Part shown: in pieces, positions 25,333-37,956 of the stretch | Position numbering within the stretch: position 1 is the stretch's first letter | Layout of the letters: each line of letters opens with the position of its first letter | Source of the DNA: Vespa crabro | Taxonomy: Eukaryota; Arthropoda; Insecta; Hymenoptera; Vespidae | Direction: 5' to 3' | Assembly: GCF_910589235.1 (NCBI RefSeq) | Contig: NC_060972.1 | Span: 3,904,899 to 3,968,898 of the forward strand | Length of the DNA: 64,000 nt | Program-made: the position numbers and the translations under genes | The notes under the pieces: generated by a model | Seen by the model: the letters and a program-made list of their open reading frames with translations, nothing else | Told to the model about the DNA's origin: nothing | Databases searched by the model: none

Positions 25333-28300
25333 TTATATATATACATATATGTATATATACATATATATACACATTATAAAATATACTTGATATAGTTTAT
25401 AGTAATTCTTATTTTGTTTAGTAACCTTCTATGTCCTTCAGTTCAATATATTTCTATTTTGTTCTTAAAATATGTTTTATGTATAATTTATCAATACTTA
25501 CATGATTTAATCAGATTAATATTTTAACATATACTAAAATATGAATCATTAGATCATAGTAATATCGCATGTTTTAATCATTGCACATGCACATGAAAAT
25601 TTGAAAGGAAAGCAGATAGTGTTCTGTGACAGACATATGTTTTCCTTTTTATGTAGGCAATAACACATGTGATCAACCTGTAAATTTCTTATGTAATTAA
25701 GTGGAAAAGAATAATCAAAATAAATAATAGAATGAGTAATAGTCCACGATATGATGAAACTAGCCTCGATCAAAATACTGGTGACGAACCCAGCTTTTTG
25801 ACCTGTCTAAAGGCGTACTGGGTGAGCACTGTTTAAGACAATCTTTATAGAAAATTTATTTCAGTAGCATTGGCAGATAATAAACAAGCTTGTAGTACAA
25901 TCAGCAATGTATTAATATTTATATTAATGTATAGATATTATGTTTTTAAATATATTTATATAATAGAACCACTCTCTGTTTATAAAGCTATGCTGAAATG
26001 TTATTAAATAACGTTGCTTGCTTTTCACACCACATGCACATACATATATCCATATACATATATTTACGTATTTTTTTATTTTTTAGTTTATCTTTAAGTA
26101 CTTTTTCCATATGTATATTAAAATATCCTAAATATTTATTTTTATGTTATAGGCCGAACTGTCAGAAGGTTGTGGTAATGATGATGCGTGTATGGGAGGT
26201 ACTGATCTTGAAGGAGAAGGGAAACAAGTTCTGGTTGGCATATGTGCAATGGCTAAAAAATCTCAGAGTAAACCGATGAAAGAAATTTTAACACGACTTG
26301 AAGAGTTTGAATATATTAAGATTGTTGTATTTCCAGAAGAAGTTATTTTAAAAGTAATATTTTTTAATTTACATATTTTTCAAGACATATCTTTATAAAT
26401 ATAAGTGAAATCATATGTTTCTTATTTCATAGGAATCAGTAGAAGATTGGCCCATAGTTGATTGTTTAATAAGTTTTCATAGCAAAGGATTTCCTCTTGA
26501 TAAAGCTATTAATTATGCTGATCTTCGAAATCCTTTCATAATTAATAATCTTCCAATGCAATATGACATTCAAGTAAGTAAATATATATGTTTATAAAAT
26601 CTCTTATCTTCAAATAAAATTCTATTATATAAACTTAATATAAAAAATAAAATTATTTGATAAAGAATAATAATAAACATATGTATTCTATTTCTCTTAA
26701 AAAATCTTTTAATAGAATTTATATTATTTAGGATCGTAGAAGAGTCTATGCTATACTGGAAAGTGAGGGTATAGAAATTCCACGGTATGCTGTATTAGAC
26801 AGAGATTCTGCTGATCCGAAACGTGAGTAACATTTTACCTAGTGCTTATATTTTACTTTTACATGCTTTAAATGTATTTTTTCTTTTTAAGTTGTTACCA
26901 TTGTTGTTTTATCCTATTTTATACTATTATGCATTATTAATATTATTTATATTGTATTTATATGTAAATATACAGTTTTTGACATGCAAAAAACAAAGAA
27001 CCCTTTCCAGATCACGAGTTAGTTGAATCCGAGGATCATGTTGAGGTCAATGGGGTTATTTTTAACAAACCTTTTGTGGAGAAGCCTGTATCAGCTGAAG
27101 ATCATAACATTTATATTTATTATCCAACATCTGCTGGTGGAGGTAGTCAAAGATTATTTAGAAAAGTACGTATATATATATATATATTCAACAATCTTGA
27201 TGTACTTTAATTTATAATATATATTAATAATTCATAAATATTTTATATATATTTAATGTAGATAGGAAGCCGTAGTAGTGTGTACTCTCCAGAATCTCGA
27301 GTTCGAAAAACAGGCTCTTATATTTATGAAGATTTTATGCCCACTGATGGTACAGATGTAAAAGTATATACTGTTGGACCTGATTATGCACATGCAGAAG
27401 CTAGAAAAAGTCCAGCATTAGATGGTAAAGTTGAAAGAGATTCAGAAGGCAAAGAAATTCGTTATCCTGTTATATTGAGTAATGCTGAGAAATTAATAAG
27501 TAGGAAAGTTTGCTTGGCCTTTAAACAAACAGTTTGTGGTTTTGATTTATTAAGGTATTTATACGAATAAATATTTTATCATATAAATATTTTTTCATAT
27601 TATATTTTTTTTTTTATAATAATAATTGTAATATTTATAGAGCAAATGGACAGTCATTTGTTTGTGATGTTAATGGATTTAGTTTTGTAAAAAATTCCAA
27701 TAAATATTATGATGATTGTGCAAAGATATTGGGAAATATGATATTAAGAGAATTAGCACCAACTTTACATATTCCATGGAGTGTGCCATTTCAGTTAGAT
27801 GATCCACCTATAGTACCAACTACATTTGGCAAAATGTACATTTTATTTTTAATTATATTTATGGACAATAAATATATAGACGTATAATAAATATTTAATT
27901 TTTTAGGATGGAATTACGTTGCGTTGTGGCAGTCATAAGGCATGGTGATAGAACACCAAAGCAAAAAATGAAAGTAGAAGTTCGTCATCCTAAGTAAGTA
28001 TATCATAATATTATCACGAACATTGTATCAATAGTACCAATAAACAAATAAATTTGACAGATTTTTCGAGATATTTGCAAAGTATGATGGTTACAAACAT
28101 GGTCATGTAAAATTGAAACGACCAAAACAATTACAAGAAATATTGGATACTGCACGTAGTTTGTTAGCAGAAATACAGCATCGTGCAGCAGGTCCTGAAT
28201 TAGAAGAGAAGCAAGGAAAATTAGAACAATTAAAAAGTGTACTAGAAATGTAAGTAATAGTATAAATTTTTCTTTTTTTTCTATTCAAAGAATTTCGATT

Positions 28301-31300
28301 CCATAATCATTATTTGAAATTATAATTTATAATATAATGTTTATGTAGGTATGGTCATTTTTCTGGCATAAATCGTAAAGTACAAATGAAGTATCAACCA
28401 CGTGGAAGACCAAGGGGAAGTTCTTCCGACGATGGTAACAATCATAGTATGCTTCTTTTATTCATTATGTCACTTAGGTAGAATCATTATACGTTTTTAT
28501 ACCTCTTCTACATAAATCCGTGATTATGAAAGTGGTATAGCTAATCAAAACAATTTTAAGAATAATATATAAAAGAGAAAGAGAGAGAGAGAGACAAAGA
28601 GGGAGAAAGAGAGAGACAAAATATCATAATCACTAGCTCAAATATTATTAACAAAGTGATATATAAACATTGAAATAATTTTATGTGTTGTAGTACTGAT
28701 AGTTCGTATTTAAGTTCTTTGATATCGTTTTATATAATCAATACAACATCAATATTACTTTATAAATCGATTCTTTTTTTTTTTTTTTTTATATATATTA
28801 GATCGACTAGGAGAACCATCTCTTGTTCTAATACTTAAATGGGGCGGTGAATTAACACCAGCTGGACGTATTCAAGCCGAAGAACTAGGAAGAATATTTC
28901 GCTGCATGTACCCTGGTGGTCAAGGTAGACACCTTAGTGGTTCGTATCGTATATTCATTTGCTCATCATATATGCTTATTTATTAAGTTGGATATATAAT
29001 ATCGAAAATATTATTTATGAATTTTTATTATTTTCCTGCACTTTAGCCATACATGCTCATATAAATATGGAATTACTGGATTGAAGCAAATGTTGAAAAA
29101 GTTTGTTGTGTGTACATAGTTAAATTAATTAACTTTTTTACATGAACAGTAGTTATATTATACATCGATTTTTTTCTTTTTTTTTTTCTATATTCACCAT
29201 TAATATCAATTCATAAAACATTATTAAATATATATATATATATAAAATATTATATATTAATTATTATAACTCTAATGCCTTCATTATTAATTATGAGAGA
29301 TAATATTTTTCTATGATACAAATATTGATTCATAGATAATTTTGAATATTATTTCAGAGGAAGACACAGAGATGTTACCAAATCACGGTAACTTTTTATT
29401 CTGTACCCATGCTTGTTTGTAGTTGTATGTAGATATTACATATAATTGTTATGCTTAGAAATAGCTTCCCGCAAAATCAATGCCACCAATAGAATATTCT
29501 TATAAAGAATATGTTTTTAATTTTTTTATAATAAAATATTTATACAATAAGATAAATATTATTATTACGTGGCATTGTTTTCAGCATTATGTGTTTTAAT
29601 AATGGAAGTATATAACTATGCTAAATGCTTTCCTTTCATAACACAGAGTAATTAGTTTTTATTCACATATGGTCATCTAAATTACGTGTACCATTCTTAT
29701 GTAATTAATTATTTTATAATAATAATTTAAATTCGACATACTTCAAAATTTGTTATTAGAACTAGTTACATACAGTTTTTTTTTTTAACATAATGGTTCG
29801 TGTATGATTTAACTACATAACTCATGTTTTTATCAAACTATAGTATATTTCAGTAATTAAATAAAAAATATGATCATTGTCTATGAATATGATTATTAAG
29901 AAAAAAAAAAATATATATATATGTACAACAATTTTATTGAAAGCATGATCATTAATGAATCAAACATGTTTTATATAGGTGAATATGCTGGAGCTCAAGG
30001 ATTAGGTTTACTTCGTCTTCATTCTACATTTCGTCATGATTTAAAGATATATGCTAGTGATGAAGGAAGAGTTCAGATGACTGCAGCTGCTTTTGCAAAG
30101 GGATTACTTGCATTAGAGGGTGAACTTACCCCAATTTTAGTGCAAATGGTTAAAAGTGCAAACACAAATGGACTGCTTGATAACGATTGTGATAGTAGCA
30201 AATATCAAAATATGTAAGTTCATAATATTATCATTTATATAATATACACATACTAATAAATAAAATATATTTTGCAGGGTTAAAACTCGTTTACACGAAT
30301 TATTACAACAAGATAGAGAATTCACTCGTGAGGATCGAGAACAAATTAATCCAGGAAATGCATTAAGTATTAATGCAGCCATGGATTTTGTTAAAAATCC
30401 TGTTAAATGTTGTCAACATGTTCATGCACTGATTCAAAAACTTATGGATATTGTACGCATAAAAAAGGATGATCCGAAGACAAAAGGTACATGCACTTCC
30501 ATTTTTTTTTATAAATATTGCTTCCAAGATAAATAATTTTTATTATTTCAGATGCAATACTTTATCATGGAGAAACGTGGGAATTAATGGGACGTCGTTG
30601 GGGAAAAATAGAAAAAGACTTTTGTACAAAAAACAAAAGATTTGATATATCCAAAATTCCAGATATTTACGATTGCATTAAATATGACTTACAGCATAAT
30701 AATCATACCTTACAATTTGATCATGCAGAAGAATTATATATTTATGCGAAATATCTTGCAGATATTGTTATACCTCAGGTAACTTTTCAAAAATATTTAT
30801 ATTATTTTTATTATATATTACTATTACAAATACATATTGAATCATTGTTTCTTTTTTTTTTTTTTTGTAATAGGAATATGGATTAACTGTACAAGAAAAG
30901 CTTACAATAGGTCAAGGTATTTGTACGCCTCTTTTAAAAAAAATAAGAGCTGATTTACAGAGAAATATTGAGGAGTCTGGAGAAGAAACAGTTAATAGAT
31001 TAAATCCAAGGTATATGAAAGAATATATATATATATATATAAAATTTTGATAAAAATTATTATGTAACTTTGATTAAGTTTTCTATAATAATTTCTATTG
31101 TTTATAGATATTCCCATGGTGTTTCAAGTCCTGGTCGACACGTACGTACGAGACTATATTTTACAAGCGAAAGTCACGTACACTCTTTGCTTACCGTCTT
31201 GCGTTATGGTGGCTTGCTTGATGTAAGTGATACGTACGCATGCTTAAATAATAAGTTTGTGTATATGTATATTTCACTGTTAAATTAACATCCATTACAT

Positions 31301-31637
31301 ATATATATATACATATAAAATTTTTTAAATAATATTAATAAAAAAAATAAAATGTTTTCAATTTCCTATAATAATAGGTAGTAAAAGATGAACAATGGAG
31401 AAGAGCCATGGAGTATGTCAGTATGGTTTCTGAATTAAATTACATGTCACAAATTGTAGTTATGTTGTATGAAGATCCAACCAAAGATCCTAGTTCAGAA
31501 GAACGATTTCACGTTGAACTACATTTCAGTCCTGGTGTTAATTGTTGTGTTCAGAAAAATTTACCACCTGGACCAGGGTTTAGACCACATTCTCGCAATG
31601 AGAGTAGTCATAACATGGTAAATGGCATTGCTTTTTT

Positions 31638-31679
<42 letters not shown>

Positions 31680-34600
31680 ATCTTTTTTTTTTAATATCAT
31701 CAAAGAAGTATCAATATAATTTCGTATCTTTCCTGCTTTAATTTAAGGGAGAAAGTGGTGGCTCTGGACAGGATAGTGTATCACAATGCAGTACACGCAT
31801 AGAAGAGGAAGACACTGAATTAAGCATTCTAGAGGATGAAATAATAAATCCACAAATACAAACTGTATGTTATTTAATTCATGTATAGGATGTTCATAAG
31901 ATACTATTACTATAAGAATTAATTTATAAAAACTGTCAATTCGTACTTTATTTTTCAAGGTAGATATTTCATTGCAAATAAGTAATAATAAAATTTTTTT
32001 TTAATATTTGAAGGAAACTTCTCCTACTGTGGGAAATGATGTCGTAGATTCAACGTTAGATAGCCCTACGACTAGTAGAGGTATCGATATGATGGACTTG
32101 GATCCTAATATGATGGATGAACCATATGATAGTGGATTTTTACAAAGTTCCGCACCTATTCCGATTAGGCATGTAATGCGTATTATCAAGTTGGTTTTCT
32201 TCTGTTTTTTTTTTTTGTAATTTATGTATACATAAATGATTATCCTTAAAAATGTTCATCATTGTTTATAATTGAAATAACGATTGTTCTTTTAAAGTTC
32301 AAGAACAGTCGCTGGCCATGAAGCCGCAAGACTTGGTAGTCAATTAGCAGCTAGTCAAAGACAGAGACGTGAAAGAGAAGCAAGTGTTATGGTGGAACCA
32401 CGTGCTCGAAGTTATGATCATCAACATCAAGAAAAGGCCGAAAAGGGTAAGCTTTCTTAATATAATGCTTGCAGTATAATTTGTCTTATAACATTAGATA
32501 TTCACAATCAATTTTTATAAATTTTTTTCTACCGATATTTGAATAATCAATTTTTCATTCATATCACAATGATAGTGCGATGCTCTTTTAATGGTAAAAA
32601 AATTTAACGAATTTGTGATATATAACTACTGCATGAATATTAATTGTTACACATTTTTCATGTTTTTGCACATCACAAATTTTGTGTGTACTCATGTTGT
32701 CTATATTTAAAATCAATTAGAGAAAATTTCTTGTAAATTATGTATTTTTAATAATGTGATATATATATATATATATATATTATAAATATTATATATAGAT
32801 ATTTTAAAATTCAAATCATACGATTGTCTCTTTAATTATTACAATTAAATAGATTTTATTATAATAGTTCATTATAATGATCAAGATATTAAAAAAATAT
32901 TATATAAAGTATCAATAAAATTAACAATTTTTTTACGATATTGATTTTATATATGCTACATAATCAATAATCAATTTCTATAATAATAATAATAGATAGT
33001 ATATCGTACGCGTAAATTATAGATTAGATATATACATATTAGGCAGAGATGATTTATTTCTATTCTTAACGATATAAAACGAATATTTGAGAAGAAAAAA
33101 TATCAGGAATTTTTCGAAACGAATTTAAATAAAATAGGTTTATTTTTAATTATTTTTTTGGATTATATAACATTTTTTGACATTGATGTGACAATGTCTT
33201 GTGTGTTCCTATGTCTTATTTTGTAGCTGCGGACAAGCTGCAGTATCAGAGCTTGGACGCGGTCAACAAAGAAGGTATGTCATTTTACCTTCCTCTCGTT
33301 ATCTTCGTAAATCATTGTGTATAGTACTAGTATAGTCATTACAACATTTAATGAACAACAATTTCATTTTCCATCAATATATGTTGTATATAAGGATGGA
33401 CCATTAGAAATAAAACACTTTAATATTTAATTTACATTTGAGTATGGAAAATAAAATCAATGAAATTTATATAACTGTTATTTTTTTTTTTTTTTTTTTT
33501 TTCATATTCCAATATAATTTAAATATTAAAGTGTTTTATTTCTAATAGCCTACCTTAATATATTATATTCTTTTTGTGGATTATGTAATATTTTGTTTAT
33601 AATTATATAGATCATATGCCATACAGACAATAGATTTAAGAATAGAAAAGAATCTTCTGCTAGACATTATTAATTTTATGACAAATAATTTACTTTAAAT
33701 AGAACATTCATAAGTTGTTCAAAAAAAAAAAAAAAAAAAGAAAAGAAAAGATAAAAAAATGTATGTTTGCACATACAGGTAGGTTTTGCAAACAATAGAA
33801 TTAATTTTAAAATATCTCATGCAGTAGTCTTAACAAAATGAAATTACATTAAACGTCTTGTAGAAGGACTTTCATTTAATTTTTATTACATATTTTGATT
33901 TTACATTTACTATGATATCATGTGTTTTTTTTACATACTTACTATATATTACACATGCACACATTCACATTTTCCATTAGATTTATATTAAAATTTAACA
34001 TATTATTTTTTACTTTCCATATATAGGAATAAGTACACGTATAAAAAAGAAATTATAAATTATTTTTAAGTTTTAAAACAACTATTTTTTTATTTATGTT
34101 ATATATTTTATTTAGAAACATTTATATTTATTGTGTATATACATAAGATTTTGATTTTCAGTATGAGAACTTCTACATTATTAATTAGAGTACAACTATA
34201 GTATAACTCTTAATGTGTGGTATGGTGCTGTTCACTTATAAATTTTATCAGAATAAGTAGGCAGCAGTTCGAAATAACTCTTTGCTCAGTGATAGTTGTG
34301 CGCGTGGAAGCCAACTAATTCATTTAGGCAACTACTTGAACCATGCATGCATAGTGTGTTGTGGTTCATGTAGTTGTCTTCCTAATTCCTTTTTCCTAAT
34401 TTCATAAACAAGTCCTAAATTAATTTATAACTTTTATACCATATAATATTTATTCATGGTGCTTTATATTTACATAAAATATAGCTCTATTATATAAAAT
34501 GAATAGACATCATCAGTACACGGCATGATATAATTTAATGAAAATAATTAAAAAAAAAAAAAAAAAAAAAAAAAACGCTTATAAAATAAGAAGAAAATAT

Positions 34601-37153
34601 TTTTCTTCTGTTTTTTTTTCCTTTTTTTTCTCTTTTTCTTTTCTTTTCTTTTTTTAATTTCTAATAATTTCTAATAATTGATATCATATTCTTATGCATA
34701 ATCGTAATTGTTGCTTGTTACTGTCTTTGTTATTACTAATTATATTTTTGTTATCTTGTGTCTCCTTTTAATATCTCTTCTCAAACATAATTGCACTAAC
34801 GTTTTGTTTATTAACAATTGTGTTTTTATTATTGGGTCAATTTATGTATCTTCTCGTAAATTAAAAAATTTATATAATTTATCAATCCTATATTTGATAC
34901 GAATCATTATTTATTATTGTCTAAAAAAAAAATTGTTTATAAAATAAATTAAATGGTAGTAGATATTATATTGATTATAACTATTGATGTTTGGTTGGCT
35001 TGCTGGTTGCATGGTTATCGTATTTCTTATGTGTCATAATATTGACATGCACACATACTACACTTACTATTTCTTTTACTTTAATTTTGGCAGTGAATCT
35101 TCTGATAAAAGAAAAAGAAAAAGAAAAAAAAAAGAGAAACAATATTTACGGCTGTTTATGCTTATAAAACAGATATCAAATAGTTCAATTATTTTTCAAA
35201 TATCAAATAGTTCAATTGTTTGACAAATATCAATAGTTCAATTATTTATAAACATAAAAAATATAAAATTTCAATATCTTTTATTAATTATCAATTTAAA
35301 TATACATATATAAAGACTGCTGCCAACAGTAATGCTTATCTATCTTTCTTCTTTGGTGCTGGGTTTTTAATTGTCTATTTCTTTCTTTTTTCCCTCCTTT
35401 GTACCTTGTCCTAATGCAACATCATCATCTCTAATCTTGATAATAAAATTTAATGACTTCATATTAATATTATTTCATTTTCAATCATGCAAAAAATTTA
35501 TATTAAAATAAAACTGTACAAAACAAAAACAAAAAAAAAAAAAAGAAAAAACAGAACATTCAAATTACTATAAAAACACTTTGAATGTGCCTGTGTACCT
35601 GGGACAGCCTATAGCTTTACCACACTCAGTTAGCTCACCAGAATTACCTATTCCTTGTGTTCAAACTTCCATCCCAATTTCACCTCCTTTGATAACCGTA
35701 CATGATATTCCTTTAGCTTCACCTATCAATTATAATTATAAAAAAAACACAAGTGCACCATCTCCACCGAAAGATCTATTAATGTCAGATCTTGATAGCT
35801 ATCATCTTTCTTCTGTGAATCAGGAACAATTGAAAAACAAGAAAACACATGGAGGTTTCCATACAGAGATAATTCTACCTAATATTAAAGTGGATGGTGA
35901 GTCAAATGATTTTGATCCTATGTCAGAATCTCCGTCAATGGTTAATTCTTCTTCTTTATCACTCTCTTCTCATAATAATTTATGTCCCATAGGAACAACA
36001 ATTTCGACTGTTAATGTTGCAAATCCAGTTGAAAATACTAATGATTTTAAACGGTCACGATCTTTATCACCTTGCCCTACGAGATGTCTTTGTTATAATT
36101 GTAATGTCTCCGAGTTGATTTTACAGAGCAGAGATCTTCCACCTTTAGAACGTTCTAACTTTAGGACCTATTTTGTACGATCTCTTTCTCATAAATTCTT
36201 TAATTGTTCCTGTTATACGTTGGCTAATATATGGCAAAACTTATCGCCAAATCTATCACAATGTTCTTCTTGTTGTGACATAATTTCTTCGACCGATAGT
36301 CTCGCACAAAATCGTGGTCAGTTTCTAAATCCTTCGTGTTCTTTAGTCCATCTTGCATCTCACTCTAATCAGAAAATATATAAAAAGCATTATTTAATTC
36401 CCATTTCACCAGATAAACAAACGTCTAATTCGCAATCTCCTACTGGATCACCATCCAAGTGTAATTGCATTTTTTCACAAAGACACTATCTAAGAAGAGA
36501 TAGTCATGGTACGGATTTATCAATGTTGAATGAAATGAAAAGAACACCAACAGAGGAATCTATTTCTTATGTATTGAGAAGATCAAACTCATGTCCAAAC
36601 ATAATAACAAGATTTAATTTAGAAGTTTTAGTATCTCATTCTGACCCTCATAATTACCTTGGCAACAATAGTTCTTCCATATCCCATTGTCCTCAGAATC
36701 GCAGGCGATATTCTTGTTCTGATACAAAAAAACAAAATGTCTCACAGCACTTGATAGACAATGGTATTCTGCATGGTCATGTTCACAGTAACAATAGTCA
36801 CTACCATGAATCCTCTCATTGCAAATCAAATAACCATGAGCCTAAGTGTCCACGTGCACCATTTTCCCAACTCCAGCCTCAACGATCCTTCTCATCCCCA
36901 GACACACGACCTTCGATCATTCAACCTGACCCTACCTGCACAGCAAGGCGCCACCGTCACAGTATCTCCGGACAGATGAGTTATTTCAAGCTGCTGGGAT
37001 ATAACGTTAGCAAGAAATTGACGGGCTCAGCAAACAGTCTCTTCAGTACTGCAGTAATCAGTGGATCTTCCAGTGCTCCGAATCTTAAAGATATGATTCC
37101 ATCACATGCTATGATTCCGCAACATGTTGCTGGTAAGTATATATATATATGTA

Positions 37154-37234
<81 letters not shown>

Positions 37235-37912
37235 GTACTAACTATATATATAATTTTAAGAACAATTTTATTTAATAGTATTACTGTGTGCTCTAGAATG
37301 TATATTAAGTTTTTCCTACAGAATACAATAGGATAAGTACTTATCAATTTGATGTTGATCAAATGTTTTCCAATATTACTTAATATTTGAAAACTGATAC
37401 TATATGTAATGAAAGATGTTATATAAAATATATAACGAAATATTTTCTTTTTTTACTTTTAATAGCAATAGAAGGTTTCGGCGGCGTTCCTCCGATAAGA
37501 CCATTGGAAACACTCCATAATGCATTGTCTTTACGTCAATTGGATTCATTTCTTGAAATGATGACGAGTGCACCTTTGTTTCGAACTCCTGCTTCTTCAC
37601 CTCCAAAATATCCATCACCTGGAGGCTCAGTCAATCCGAATCTTAATGTAGGAGGCATTAGTCGCGAGTACCAATCTTCTGACTTGGAAGCCGTCAGGTA
37701 CTGTAAGAAATTAAATAATGTACCCTTGTGAGTATTGAATTCTTTTTATTTTTATTTAAGTTACTTCATATATATATATTATTTTATTGAATTATGTAAC
37801 ATTATATATCAATTATGTATTTAATCATGACAATGCATTTGTTATATTCTATAGTTATATACACATTTTATTGCTTACATTGTTTTAACTATGTATTACT
37901 ATATTATATATG

Positions 37913-37956
<44 letters not shown>

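Noticed and set aside
36614..36829. Minus-strand frame within the large PPIP5K exon
   Set aside because: It is the antisense of a verified 1.5-kb coding exon.
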